Notes: generated by a model not told the origin, from the sequence alone. Shown: positions 43,212-52,164, numbered from the stretch's first letter. The stretch is 64,000 nt of DNA from Aeoliella straminimaris (GCF_024054565.1 NZ_JAMXLR010000065.1:1-64000), one strand, 5' to 3'. Numbers and translations are program-made.

Positions 43212-43769
43212 ATGCGAATTGTCTTCCTTGGCCCTCCCGGCGCCGGCAAGGGAACCCAGTCGCAGAAACTGGCCGGCGAATTGGGCATCGCCCATCTCTC
43301 GACGGGGGAGATGTTGCGTGGCGAGCGGGCGCGGCGCACCGATCTGGGGCTGCTGGTGGCCGATTATTTGGACAATGGCCAACTGGTGCCCGATCAGGTG
43401 GTGCTGGAGATTGTCGCCGACCGCACGCAGTTGGACGATTGCGGGCCAGGCTGCATTTTCGACGGTTTTCCTCGAAATTTAGCGCAAGCCGAGGCGCTCG
43501 ACCAACTGCTGGCACAGCGGCACACACCACTGGACGTTGTGATCGAGTTGGTGATCGAGCAGGGAGAATTGCTCAAGCGGTTGATGAAACGCGGCCGCGG
43601 TGATGATAACATGGCTACTATCCAACAACGGTTGCAGAGTTACGAAAACCAAACCGCGCCGTTGGTAAAGTACTACTCGGAACGAATGCTGCTTCAGTCG
43701 ATCGATGCCGCTGGATCGATGGACAGCGTATACGATGCCATCCTCGCGGCCGTCAAATCGGTGAAGTAG
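43212..43769 (+). CDS. adk: Adenylate kinase, short form
   Basis: The 185-residue enzyme interconverts ATP, ADP and AMP. P-loop GPPGAGKGTQSQ lies at 7-18, the AMP-site helix region ELGIAHLSTGEMLRG and FDGFPRNLAQAEALD follow, and LMKRGRGDDNMATIQQRLQS stands where the zinc or LID domain would be, so this is the short (LID-less) type. ATG 43212 has GGAGG with 10 bases spacing; 33 upstream codons are rejected. Gene order secY-adk-map is conserved. Confidence 0.95.
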   Translation: MRIVFLGPPGAGKGTQSQKLAGELGIAHLSTGEMLRGERARRTDLGLLVADYLDNGQLVPDQVVLEIVADRTQLDDCGPGCIFDGFPRNLAQAEALDQLLAQRHTPLDVVIELVIEQGELLKRLMKRGRGDDNMATIQQRLQSYENQTAPLVKYYSERMLLQSIDAAGSMDSVYDAILAAVKSVK

Positions 43770-43903
43770 GAGCCCTCGTATCGCCGGTTTCGCGGCGGTA
43801 GGTTGAGTATAGTCCGGCAAGCACGCCCCTCCAGAACGAAACAGCCCGCGCGGCAGGCACTAACCCCGGTTGGCATCCGCTGGCCACCACCCCTCCACGA
43901 CCG

Positions 43904-44716
43904 GTGATCCATCTCAAGAGCGAACGCGAAATTGGCAAGATGCGGCGATCGGGTTTGGCCGTGTGGCAAGCCCACCAGATCGCCAGGCGAATGGTGAAGC
44001 CTGGTGTGACAACCGCCGCGATCGACGCCGAAATCGAGGCCTACTTCGAGAAGCTCGGTGGCGAGCCCCTCTTCAAGAACTATCCGCACCACAATCGGGG
44101 CAAACCTCGCTTCCCCGCCGTCACGTGCATGAGCGTGAACGAAGAAGTGGTGCACGGCATCCCCAATAATCGTCCACTCAAAGAAGGCGACATCCTGAGC
44201 CTCGACACCGGGGTGCGAATCAATGGCTGGTGCGGCGACGCGGCCGTCACTTACGCCGTGGGCGAAATCGATCCCGATGTGCAAAAGCTGCTCGACGTGA
44301 CCAAAGGCACGCTCGACATGGCGTTCGAGCTGATGCACACCAAGAGCAAGTGGAGCCAGATCGCTCGCGAGATGGCCGAGTATGTCTCGGACAACGGTTT
44401 CTCGACCGTCGAGTGCTTCGTAGGCCATGGCATCGGTCGGCAAATGCACGAAGACCCACAGGTGCCCAACTTCCTAGGCCGCGCGCTCCGCGGCACGGGC
44501 GACTTCCGCATCGAACCGGGCCTGGTGATTGCCGTGGAGCCGATGGTGAACATGGGCACCAAACGCGTCAAGATGCTAAAGGACCATTGGACCCAGGTCA
44601 CCGCCGACGGCAGGCCAAGCGCGCACTTCGAACACACCATCGCCGTGACGGACGATGGTCCCCAACAGCTGACGGTTGCGCCGCAACCTTCGGAAGAGAA
44701 GCTGTTGGTGGTGTAG
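43904..44716 (+). CDS. map: Methionine aminopeptidase, type I
   Basis: The enzyme removes the start methionine from nascent proteins. The 270-residue product has the two metal Asp in SLDTGVRINGWCGDAAVTYA, His in FVGHGIGRQMHEDPQVPNF, Glu in IAVEPMVNMG and Glu in HFEHTIAVT, and the substrate-region His in EVVHGIPNNRPLKEGD. GTG 43904 starts IHLKSEREIGKMRRSGLAV, the usual N-terminus. It ends the translocon block; infA, rpmJ and the alpha operon do not follow. Confidence 0.96.
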   Translation: MIHLKSEREIGKMRRSGLAVWQAHQIARRMVKPGVTTAAIDAEIEAYFEKLGGEPLFKNYPHHNRGKPRFPAVTCMSVNEEVVHGIPNNRPLKEGDILSLDTGVRINGWCGDAAVTYAVGEIDPDVQKLLDVTKGTLDMAFELMHTKSKWSQIAREMAEYVSDNGFSTVECFVGHGIGRQMHEDPQVPNFLGRALRGTGDFRIEPGLVIAVEPMVNMGTKRVKMLKDHWTQVTADGRPSAHFEHTIAVTDDGPQQLTVAPQPSEEKLLVV

Positions 44717-44729
44717 CAGCTGCTTCGCG

Positions 44730-45779
44730 CTAGCCGCCCTGCGACCGCAGGTGGGCGATGATCTCGGCGGTCGTCATCTTCGACGGATCCGCTGGGGCAG
44801 GTTCGGCTGCCGGCTCATCGGCTGTGGTGTCCGCTGGCTTGGCCGACTTTGTACCACCCTGCATACGCAGAATCTCGATGGGCGAAAGCCCTTCGGTGCT
44901 CGGCTTGGCGGGCTCGGCCGGTTGCTCTGCTGGTTTGCCCCTTGTGCCACCTTGCCGGCGGAGGATCTCGATCGGCGATAGTCCTTCGGTGCTTGCTTCG
45001 GCTGGCTTGGCGGGTTGCTCGGCCTTCTTGCCTAACGTGCCCCCCTGTTGCCGCAAGATCTCGATGGGCGAGAGGCCCTCGGTACTCGGCTTGGCCGGCG
45101 TGGCGGGCTTGTCGGACTTGTCGGACTTCTTGCCGCCCTGCTGACGCAAGATTTCGATGGGCGAGAGGCCCTCGGTGCTGGGCTTCGCTGGCTTGGCGGG
45201 CTGATCGGACTTCTTGGCTCCCTGCTGCCGCAGGATCTCGATGGGCGAAAGACCTTCCGTCTTGGCTTTGGCCGGCGCAGCGGGTTTCGCGGACTTACCG
45301 GCGCCTTGCTGCCGCAGTTGCTCGATGGGCGACAGCCCCTCGCTCTTCGCCTTGGCGGGCTTGGCTGCTTTGCCCGCCCCCTGCTGTCGCAACTGCTCGA
45401 GTGGCGAGAGCCCTGCTGGCTTTGGCTTAGCCGCGGGGGCAGATTTGCCCTTGGCGGCGCCCTTCTGCCGCAACTGCTCCAGCGGCGACAGTCCCTTGGC
45501 GGCCGGCTTTTTGGCCGCCGGTTTAGCGGCAGCGGCCGGTTTCTTCGCTTCGAGTCCAGCCGGCTTATCGACGACCTTCAGGTCCGAAAGGGCGATATCG
45601 TACCAGCCGATGTTGTGGTGGTAATCGAGCCACTCGACCAGCGCCCGATCGCTCATGTTCACGGTTTTGACCTGTCCCACCAACCCGGCAAACCGGGCCA
45701 GTTCGGCTCGATCGGTGGCCACGGAGACATATTTGTCCGTGTAGACCTGTTTATGCTGTTCAACCTGCTCTGCCAGCAT
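44730..45779 (-). CDS. Repeat protein with GLSPIEILRQQGG motifs
   Basis: The 349-residue product has an N-terminal domain of about 70 residues (MLAEQVEQHKQVYTDKYVSV, then RAELARFAGLVGQVKTVN and LVEWLDYHHNIGWYDIALSD) that looks like a small alpha/beta RNA- or protein-binding fold. Then come eight copies of a 13-residue motif: GLSPLEQLRQKGA, GLSPLEQLRQQGA, GLSPIEQLRQQGA, GLSPIEILRQQGA, two of GLSPIEILRQQGG, GLSPIEILRRQGG and GLSPIEILRMQGG. They are separated by Ala/Lys/Pro linkers of 12-20 residues. The C-terminus MTTAEIIAHLRSQGG is a variant ninth copy. ATG 45779 has AGGAG 6 bases upstream; the longer frame start is rejected. Function unknown. Confidence 0.85.
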   Translation of the reverse strand: MLAEQVEQHKQVYTDKYVSVATDRAELARFAGLVGQVKTVNMSDRALVEWLDYHHNIGWYDIALSDLKVVDKPAGLEAKKPAAAAKPAAKKPAAKGLSPLEQLRQKGAAKGKSAPAAKPKPAGLSPLEQLRQQGAGKAAKPAKAKSEGLSPIEQLRQQGAGKSAKPAAPAKAKTEGLSPIEILRQQGAKKSDQPAKPAKPSTEGLSPIEILRQQGGKKSDKSDKPATPAKPSTEGLSPIEILRQQGGTLGKKAEQPAKPAEASTEGLSPIEILRRQGGTRGKPAEQPAEPAKPSTEGLSPIEILRMQGGTKSAKPADTTADEPAAEPAPADPSKMTTAEIIAHLRSQGG

Positions 45780-45949
45780 CTCCATCTCCTTTTGCTCGCA
45801 AGCGGATGCGGGGGAGGTTATTTTCGCCGCAACGGGCCCTTCGCCGCAAGTGTGGCACCCCGCTCGGCTCGTCACTAAAATGGGGTTTCCTTTCCGATCC
45901 ATCCAGCGGCCAGGAGCCGCCCCTCTGTTTTACCTGGAGAACAGTCAAC

Positions 45950-46798
45950 ATGTGCAAGTTGTCATTGTCCGTTTGCGGTTTGTTGCTCGCGGTGTTGGTC
46001 CTGCCGGCGGTGGCTGAGGAGTATCAGAACGGCATCGCGTGGGACGAACCAGCCAAGATCACGCCGGGCGAGAAGGACAGCGATCCTCCGTCCGATGCGG
46101 TGGTGTTGTTCGATGGCTCGAACCTCGACGCTTGGAACAATGGCGACAAATGGGAGATCGAAGACGGCGTCGCCACTGTGCGGGGCGGTGGCATCAGTAC
46201 CAAGCAGCAGTTCGGCGACTGTCAGTTGCACATCGAATGGTCATCCCCCAATCCGCCCAAGGGCAGCGGCCAAGGTTGTGGCAACAGCGGTGTGTTTCTG
46301 ATGGAAAGATACGAAGTACAGGTGCTCGACTCCTACTCCACGGAAACCTACCGCGACGGTCAGGCCGGCGCTATCTACAAGCAGAAACCGCCGGCGGTGA
46401 ATGCCACGCGCAAGCCGGGCGAGTGGAACAGCTACGATATCTTCTGGACCGCCCCGCGCTTCGACGAGTCGGGCGAGTTGGTCTCGCCAGCCTACATCAC
46501 CGTGGTGCACAACGGCGTACTGATTCACAACCACCTGGCAGTAAAGGGCAACACGTTCTACCACGCCCCGCCCAGCTACACCGCGCACGGACCCAAGGGT
46601 CGCATCTCGCTGCAGGATCACGGCAACCCGGTTCGCTATCGCAACATCTGGGTTCGCGAATACCAACCGGCCCATGGAGAGCAGGCACGCGATCCGTACA
46701 TCCAGGACGGCGACAAGCAGACGCCCATTCAGAGCACCAGTACCGAGTCGAAGGCTTCGGGGTTGGTCGCGACCGGTGGCAGCAACAAGCGGAAATAG
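45950..46798 (+). CDS. Secreted DUF1080 protein (3-keto-disaccharide hydrolase-like)
   Basis: The 282-residue product has a signal peptide (MCKLSLSVCGLLLAVLVLPA). The DUF1080 jelly roll is visible: VVLFDGSNLDAWNNGDKWEI, VRGGGISTKQQFGDCQLHIE, GNSGVFLMERYEVQVLDSYS and GRISLQDHGNPVRYRNIWVR. Members bind or cleave glycosides, among them 3-keto sugars, and are abundant in planctomycetes. ATG 45950 has GGAG upstream and the signal peptide starts there. It is divergent from the repeat-protein gene. Confidence 0.9.
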   Translation: MCKLSLSVCGLLLAVLVLPAVAEEYQNGIAWDEPAKITPGEKDSDPPSDAVVLFDGSNLDAWNNGDKWEIEDGVATVRGGGISTKQQFGDCQLHIEWSSPNPPKGSGQGCGNSGVFLMERYEVQVLDSYSTETYRDGQAGAIYKQKPPAVNATRKPGEWNSYDIFWTAPRFDESGELVSPAYITVVHNGVLIHNHLAVKGNTFYHAPPSYTAHGPKGRISLQDHGNPVRYRNIWVREYQPAHGEQARDPYIQDGDKQTPIQSTSTESKASGLVATGGSNKRK

Positions 46799-46948
46799 CG
46801 CTTAACCGCTCCAGCTGGAACCATCCTGGCTGAGGTTTCTTTCCATTGCCGCTTGCATCCGCGGCCTCGAGAACTAGGCTTTCCGGGCAGACACGATTCA
46901 GTTCGCTGTCTGCCGGCGTACGGCCTTTTCAATTACTGACTCGAGAAG

Positions 46949-47554
46949 ATGGAAATCGTCATGATGGTATCGATTGCCCTGTCGAAGCAGAGTGTCTTTG
47001 GTGCGACCCTCGCGATGGTGGTCCTGCTGGGATGTCTCTCCCCTGCCAGTGCCGATTCGACAGAACAACCGCCTATCACCGTGGCCGAAGTCAACGCCGC
47101 CCAGCAGGCGTGGTGCGATGGTTTGGTGGAAATCAGTAAGGTCCACCAGGCCAACGGCGATTATCGCGCTGTCGCCACCCAGTTGATCGACGACCTGTAC
47201 GATTACGAAGATGGGAAAGTCTTTTTCAAGCCAACCTTGGCCTTCGGAAAGAACACCTTCCGGCCGACTCGCGAAGGAGCCATCTCGTACTTTGTCGGTG
47301 GCGACGACAGCTACCCCGAAGATTCGGGCTTCGCCTTGAATAATTGGACCGAAGTCACTTACGACAACAACGCCAGCGAGAACGGCGTTCAGATTCACGG
47401 CGATGTCGCCATCACCATGGGCAACGTCTACCTGACCGACGCCAAGGGCGAGCAGGCGATGGTCGACAAGACGTTTGTGTTCCGCCGCGGCTCGGACGGC
47501 AAGCTTCGCCTGTGTGTTCACAAGTCGTCTCTGCCGTTTGATCCGGCGGACTAG
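46949..47554 (+). CDS. Secreted NTF2/SnoaL-like protein
   Basis: The 201-residue product has a hydrophobic N-terminus with a possible lipobox (VVLLGCLSPASA, Cys at about 28), so it may be a lipoprotein. The mature part looks like an NTF2/SnoaL fold: AAQQAWCDGLVEISKVHQAN, ATQLIDDLYDYEDGKVFFKP, TREGAISYFVGGDDSYPEDS, HGDVAITMGNVYLTDAKGEQ and MVDKTFVFRRGSDGKLRLCV. Its stop codon (47552-47554) is formed where a palindromic element begins, so the original C-terminus may have been longer. Starts ATG 46961 and 46964 are also possible. Role unknown. Confidence 0.7.
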   Translation: MEIVMMVSIALSKQSVFGATLAMVVLLGCLSPASADSTEQPPITVAEVNAAQQAWCDGLVEISKVHQANGDYRAVATQLIDDLYDYEDGKVFFKPTLAFGKNTFRPTREGAISYFVGGDDSYPEDSGFALNNWTEVTYDNNASENGVQIHGDVAITMGNVYLTDAKGEQAMVDKTFVFRRGSDGKLRLCVHKSSLPFDPAD

Positions 47555-47710
47555 AGCGTTTTCAGAATTGGTGTGCTGGTTTGGCGCCGTGGTGTTGGTC
47601 CGCTGCGCGAAGGCCGAAGCAGGCGAATTGCTATTCGTCGATGCAGGCCGACAAAGCAGCGGGCCGACACAACAAGCCAAACCGGAACACCAAAGATGAA
47701 AGCGCTCTAG
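47551..47710. mobile_element. MITE-like palindromic element with flanking TA
   Basis: CTAGAGCG at 47551-47558 and CGCTCTAG at 47703-47710 are inverted ends. Reading inward, about 80% of the first 33 positions agree, and a further block (GGTCCGCTGC against GGCCCGCTGC) agrees at about 45-54. The whole 160 bases form one long imperfect hairpin and encode nothing. TA directly outside GAGCG on both ends fits target duplication of the Tc1/mariner-IS630 type. Confidence 0.65.
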
Positions 47711-47812
47711 CAGCGAGCAGGGTGGCGGGTTCGTCGAGAGATTCTCCCGCGAATCAACGCTACAATTGCACGAAGTCCTTTCCAACACCTTCGTGCGACC
47801 AGAGCCCCTGCC

Positions 47813-48094
47813 ATGACTCCCCGCGTCGAAATCCATTACTGCACGCAATGCCGCTGGCTGCTCCGCGCCGCGTGGATGGCCCAGGAACTGCTTACCACGT
47901 TCCAGGACGAAATCGGCGAAGTGGCCCTGGTGCCAGGCAGCGGTGGGGTGTTCGAGATCCACGCCGATGGCAAGCGACTGTGGTCGCGGGCCGACGACGG
48001 CGGATTCCCCGACATCAAGGTGCTAAAAGGTCTTGTGCGCGACGCTATCGCGCCCGACAAAACGCTGGGACACTCCGAACCAGAGCCCGAGTAG
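47813..48094 (+). CDS. SelW/SelT/SelH-like (Rdx family) protein, cysteine form
   Basis: The 93-residue product reads VEIHYCTQCRWLLRAAWMAQ with CxxC at residues 10-13, then ELLTTFQDEIGEVALVPGSG and GVFEIHADGKRLWSRADDGG, FPDIKVLKGLVRDAIAPDK. This is the thioredoxin-like SelW/SelT/SelH pattern with Cys in place of Sec in the redox motif. It probably acts in thiol redox reactions in the cytoplasm. It lies directly after the MITE-like element, 103 bases from its right end. Confidence 0.85.
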   Translation: MTPRVEIHYCTQCRWLLRAAWMAQELLTTFQDEIGEVALVPGSGGVFEIHADGKRLWSRADDGGFPDIKVLKGLVRDAIAPDKTLGHSEPEPE

Positions 48095-48102
48095 ACGACC
48101 AC

Positions 48103-48474
48103 CTACTTGGCGATGGCGTGTTCTTTGAGTTCGGCCAAGTTGGCGAATTCCAGCGACGAGATGTGGCACGCCTCGAGCACCACGGGCGGGGCCATGCCGG
48201 CGTCGTAGGCTTCCTTCCAACGGGCCGCGCACAGACACCAGCGATCGCCCGGCACCAGTCCGGGAAAGCTGAACTCTGGAATGGGGGTCGAGAGGTCATT
48301 GCCGCGACTCTTGCTGAACGCGAGAAACTCCTCCGTCATTTCGGCGCACACCACGTGCACACCGCTGTCGCCACCGCCGGTATGGCAGTAACCATCGCGG
48401 TAGAAGCCCGTCATCGGATCGGTGCAACAAGGCAGCAGCGGCTGTCCCAGCACGTTTTTGGCAGTGGTACCCAT
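48103..48474 (-). CDS. DUF2237 protein
   Basis: The 123-residue product begins MGTTAKNVLGQPLLPCCTDP and contains GFYRDGYCHTGGGDSGVHVV, CAEMTEEFLAFSKSRGNDLS, TPIPEFSFPGLVPGDRWCLC and AARWKEAYDAGMAPPVVLEA. This is the conserved DUF2237 pattern with its invariant Cys, His, Trp and Gly. The function is not known. The start is taken at ATG 48474; TTG 48486 is an alternative. It converges with the SelW-like gene, with 8 bases between stops. Confidence 0.85.
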   Translation of the reverse strand: MGTTAKNVLGQPLLPCCTDPMTGFYRDGYCHTGGGDSGVHVVCAEMTEEFLAFSKSRGNDLSTPIPEFSFPGLVPGDRWCLCAARWKEAYDAGMAPPVVLEACHISSLEFANLAELKEHAIAK

Positions 48475-48552
48475 GGCAGAAGTCAAGCTCTAGCGGAGGA
48501 AAGGAGGCAGCGATCACTCCGCACAGCATACCAGAATCGCCAATGGTGGTCG

Positions 48553-49914
48553 CTACCTTTGCCGCGTCGGACGGGTAGCTTGTTGCGTGCCGGTGGAGGT
48601 TAGCGACAACTGCTCGATCAGCGCCCGGTCCTGGTCGGCAAGTCGCTCCAGTTGTCCGCTTTCCACCATCAGCGACAGGGCCAGGCGATGCAGGTCGGCC
48701 TTGGCCTCGGGCGGGGCGATTTGAAAGCAGTGCCACTCGACCTCCACGTCCTCCACCTTGCCCACCGCCACGATGGCCATCACCCGGCAGCCGTGCCGGT
48801 TGACCCACTGCGACTCCGACTTCAGGCTTGGTGAGTTGTCCGCGAGCGACACCATCACATCGCGGCGAAATTCGCTCAGTGCCGAGGCCGCATCGAGCGG
48901 CTTGGGATCGAGACGAACCAGGTTGCCATGCGCCACGAGTCCCTCGGGCGTGACCCGGCGCAATGTGAGCTGGTCGCCGTAGCTGCCCGTCACGTACCAG
49001 CGGGGATCGACCGAGGTGGTGAAGCCCAAGCGGTCGCTAGCCAATTCCAATGCCACGGAGGTGTCGATGTCGGCACGTTGGGCCGCAGCGATCATGTCGG
49101 CGGTCAGTGGCGAGTCCTCGGCCGCTTCGCGCTTCATGCGGACCTTGGTCACGGTGGTGCAGCCTGGCGTGGCGGGGCCAATGGTGCGCGTCTCACGTAT
49201 GGCCAGGTTCAGGTGCGAGACTTCTTCGGTGGCCCGGCGGAAGAGATAGATTCCGTTGATCTCCAGTTCGACACTGGTTCCGTCGGTCACACCATGCACG
49301 GTGCCTGCCACCTGGCAGCGGGCATAGTGCTGGTTGGCCTCGATCAGCACGCTAGTTACCTCGCACACGCCCACCGAGTCGATGCCCAACAGGGTCTGCA
49401 TCTCGGCGGGTTCGTGTTCCCAGGTGTCGCCCGGCTTGATGGTCCGTCCTGGCAGCAAGCCGCCAACGGTCAGCGAATCGGCCGCGGTCCTCAGCAGTTG
49501 CAGTTCGTCGCGATCCAGCGGTCCCTGCACGCCTTGCAAGGAGCTAGGAGTGGCGATGACCAGCTTGCGCGAACCGCGTAGTGCCAGCGGCCGCTCGCGC
49601 CCCGCGACGTTCGCCGTGCCCTCGACCGAGGTGTAGTACCGCACGCTCCGCGGTGTCCCGCCCGGCAACTGCGACTCGTCGTAAACGAGCTTGGCCTCGG
49701 CGGCGATCGCAGGCGTGGTGTCGACGTCGGCATCGTCGGTGGCGGGCAGCTTGAGCTCGCCCCCCAGTTCGACCTCGATAGAGACCGTTTGGATCTCGCC
49801 CGACGGTGCGGCCGCGGTCAGGCGGATGGCCTCTTCCGCCGAACCCAGCCGTGCGGTTCCCCACATCGCGAGTGCGGTTACGAGAATCGTGCTTACAAAG
49901 CGTCGTCGGACCAT
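48553..49914 (-). CDS. Secreted protein of unknown function
   Basis: The 453-residue product has a signal peptide (MVRRRFVSTILVTALAMWGT, cut near GSA). It is a beta-rich protein with segments AIRLTAAAPSGEIQTVSIEV, AKLVYDESQLPGGTPRSVRY, GLLPGRTIKPGDTWEHEPAE and HYARCQVAGTVHGVTDGTSV. The middle (PGDTWEHEP..., then VTSVLIEANQHYARCQVAG) is like proteins in which a mean of two beta domains measures a state or binds lipid, but no known family is recognised. The C-terminal 40 residues form helices (KADLHRLALSLMVESGQLER). It is divergent from the sigma factor gene. Confidence 0.6.
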   Translation of the reverse strand: MVRRRFVSTILVTALAMWGTARLGSAEEAIRLTAAAPSGEIQTVSIEVELGGELKLPATDDADVDTTPAIAAEAKLVYDESQLPGGTPRSVRYYTSVEGTANVAGRERPLALRGSRKLVIATPSSLQGVQGPLDRDELQLLRTAADSLTVGGLLPGRTIKPGDTWEHEPAEMQTLLGIDSVGVCEVTSVLIEANQHYARCQVAGTVHGVTDGTSVELEINGIYLFRRATEEVSHLNLAIRETRTIGPATPGCTTVTKVRMKREAAEDSPLTADMIAAAQRADIDTSVALELASDRLGFTTSVDPRWYVTGSYGDQLTLRRVTPEGLVAHGNLVRLDPKPLDAASALSEFRRDVMVSLADNSPSLKSESQWVNRHGCRVMAIVAVGKVEDVEVEWHCFQIAPPEAKADLHRLALSLMVESGQLERLADQDRALIEQLSLTSTGTQQATRPTRQR

Positions 49915-50490
49915 CCTGCGACTTCCCTGTCAGTGGGTGGAAGAGCGAAAAATTGAAACCTGTCGGGTTCATCGACGATTGAAGCAAAGAAAGTTCAATT
50001 TGCTGGCCCGTCTTCGCCGGTTGTGAAAATAGGCGGAGTTGAGAGGCTGCAAAAATCCACGTTCCGCCCATGGATTTCCTCCCTTCCAAGACACGTAACG
50101 CTATATTTGATAAGACGTTACATCCAACTGTCGCGAAACCCGCAGTACTTTTCGGGAAGAAAAACCGTTAGCTGCGCGAACTTTCTCTCGACCCAATTCC
50201 GTCTTAATGCGTACAACAGGTACGGCCTCACCGTGGCTAGCAAACCTTGACCGCCGCGGATTGGCGGAATACGGAAGCCAAATTGGCCAAGATTGTCGCG
50301 TCTCGCCCGAAGTACTAATGTGCCAGAGGCGGCCGCTTTTCCCAAAACCTTTTGCCAGCGAACCCAGTAAACACAAAGGAACCTGAACCCAGATCGGACC
50401 TACGTACGGGGCTAGAGAAGTTAGGTACTAGCTGCGAGCAATCGCATGGAGTGTACGGACCGAGGCGGCGACAGCAGAAAGGGGTGACAT
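49915..50490. other. 576-bp non-coding stretch before the sigma factor gene
   Basis: No gene is credible here. It must hold the promoters of the secreted protein gene (minus) and of the sigma factor gene (plus). A short dyad GTAACG...CGTTAC is present at 50096-50123. The length suggests a long 5' leader for the sigma factor gene. Confidence 0.45.
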
Positions 50491-52164
50491 ATGCATCGCC
50501 ACTATGAATCCGACGCCATTCGACGCCTGCGTGACCAGCAGGTGAAGTACGCTCCACGCGCCAAGCGCTTGCAGCAGGTCGAAGCGGCCGAACAACTTAT
50601 TGCCGACGTGGATCCCGAGAAGACGTACACCTACGAGTTCGTCTGCTACCGGGTGACTGGTTACCGTCCCGAGGCCGGCGCCGAAGACATCAAGGCCAAG
50701 ATGACCGGCGAGTCGCTGATGCGCGACTTACGGCTGTTCATCGAAGACCTCTCCGACTCCATCGACCTGGAAGCGGATGCGGCGGGCGAGCAGGTACTGA
50801 CTGTCGAGCAACTCGCGCGACAGTTCAATGTCTCGACCAAAACCATTTCGCGGTGGCGTGAACTCGGCCTGGTAAGCCGCCGGTTCGTGTTCGACGGCCG
50901 CAAGCGAGTGGGCTTCCTGCGGAGCAGTGTCGACCGCTTCGTGAAGAGCAACGGCAAACGCGTTTCGCGCGGTGCCCGTTTCAGCCAACTTACCGAAGAG
51001 CAACGCAACGACATCATCAGCACAGCCCGCCACCTGGCGAGCGGTGGTGCCTGCCAGAGCGAGATCTCACGGCGACTGGCCGAGCGATCCGGACGGAGCG
51101 TCGAGACGATCCGTTCGACCATTCGCCAGTTCGACAAAGAGCATCCGCAATTGGCGATCTTCCCCGACGCCAAGGCCCCACTCACGGCGGGCCAGAAAAA
51201 GCGACTGTTCCAGCAGTATCGCCGCGGCATGCCGATCGAAAAGCTGATGAAGCAGTACGGCCGCACCAAGACCACCATTTACAGGGTGATCAACGAAGTG
51301 CGCATGGACGAAGTGGCGGATCTGCCGCTCGACTTCATCCCCAACCCGCGGTTCGGCCGCAAGGGTGCCGACGCGGCGTGCTTGGGCGAGATGCCCGAAG
51401 CCGAAAAGGCTACCCGCAAGGCGAAGGTCCCCAGCGGACTGCCGCCCTACCTGGCGAGCCTGTACGAGATGCCGCTGCTGACGCGCGAGCAGGAAGCGCA
51501 CTTGTTCCGCAAGTACAACTACTTGAAGTACAAGGCGTCGAAGCTGCGTGATTCACTCGACCCGTCGAACCCCAAGGCCGCGACGCTCGATGAAATCGAG
51601 GAGCTGTACGACCAAATCGTCGGCACCAAGAACGAAATCGCACGGGCCAACCTGCGACTGGTCGTATCGATCGCCAAGCGGCACGTCACACCGGATCAGA
51701 ACTTCTTCGAACTGGTGAGCGACGGCAACATGTCGCTGCTCAGGGCCATTGAGAAGTTCGATTTCTCCCGCGGAAACAAGTTCAGCACGTACGCCACGTG
51801 GGCGATCATGAAGAACTTCGCACGGACTATTCCGGGCGAGTTCAAGCATCGCGATCGCTTCCGTACCAGCCACGACGAGCTGTTCGCGGCCACCGAGGAA
51901 TCGCGTGCCAACCCGATGATCGAAGAGTCGGCGCAAAACCATCGCGAGCGACAGATCGAAAGGATCCTTCGCAAGCTGGACGAGCGCGAGCAGAAGATTA
52001 TTATCGGTCGGTTCGGTCTGAATCACAGCCAGGAACCCCAGACCCTGAAGGAAGTGGGCGCGGAACTCGGTGTGACCAAGGAACGCATCCGCCAGATCGA
52101 AATGCGGGCGCTCAGCAAGCTCCGCCAGGCGGCTAAGGAAGAAAAGATCGCCCTGGATATCTGA
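50491..52164 (+). CDS. Sigma-70 family factor with HTH-rich N-terminal extension
   Basis: The 557-residue product has sigma region 1.2 (SGLPPYLASLYEMPLLTREQ, 315-334), region 2 (EIARANLRLVVSIAKRHVTP, then DGNMSLLRAIEKFDFSRGNK, FSTYATWAIMKNFARTI, 382-447) and region 4 (LDEREQKIIIGRFGLNHSQE, EVGAELGVTKERIRQIEMRA, 496-540). Between regions 2 and 4 only about 45 residues remain, so region 3 is reduced or missing. The N-terminal 300 residues hold a MerR-like HTH (LTVEQLARQFNVSTKTISRW, 103-122) and two further HTH-like units (CQSEISRRLAERSGRSVETI at 188-207, and PIEKLMKQYGRTKTTIYRVI at 248-267). AAGGGG lies 7 bases before the ATG. It probably directs a special or stress regulon. Confidence 0.9.
   Translation: MHRHYESDAIRRLRDQQVKYAPRAKRLQQVEAAEQLIADVDPEKTYTYEFVCYRVTGYRPEAGAEDIKAKMTGESLMRDLRLFIEDLSDSIDLEADAAGEQVLTVEQLARQFNVSTKTISRWRELGLVSRRFVFDGRKRVGFLRSSVDRFVKSNGKRVSRGARFSQLTEEQRNDIISTARHLASGGACQSEISRRLAERSGRSVETIRSTIRQFDKEHPQLAIFPDAKAPLTAGQKKRLFQQYRRGMPIEKLMKQYGRTKTTIYRVINEVRMDEVADLPLDFIPNPRFGRKGADAACLGEMPEAEKATRKAKVPSGLPPYLASLYEMPLLTREQEAHLFRKYNYLKYKASKLRDSLDPSNPKAATLDEIEELYDQIVGTKNEIARANLRLVVSIAKRHVTPDQNFFELVSDGNMSLLRAIEKFDFSRGNKFSTYATWAIMKNFARTIPGEFKHRDRFRTSHDELFAATEESRANPMIEESAQNHRERQIERILRKLDEREQKIIIGRFGLNHSQEPQTLKEVGAELGVTKERIRQIEMRALSKLRQAAKEEKIALDI

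Noticed and set aside
45780..45902. N-terminal extension of the repeat protein with a CxxC
   Set aside because: The Shine-Dalgarno site AGGAG fits ATG 45779; the extension overlaps the upstream region of the divergent DUF1080 gene.
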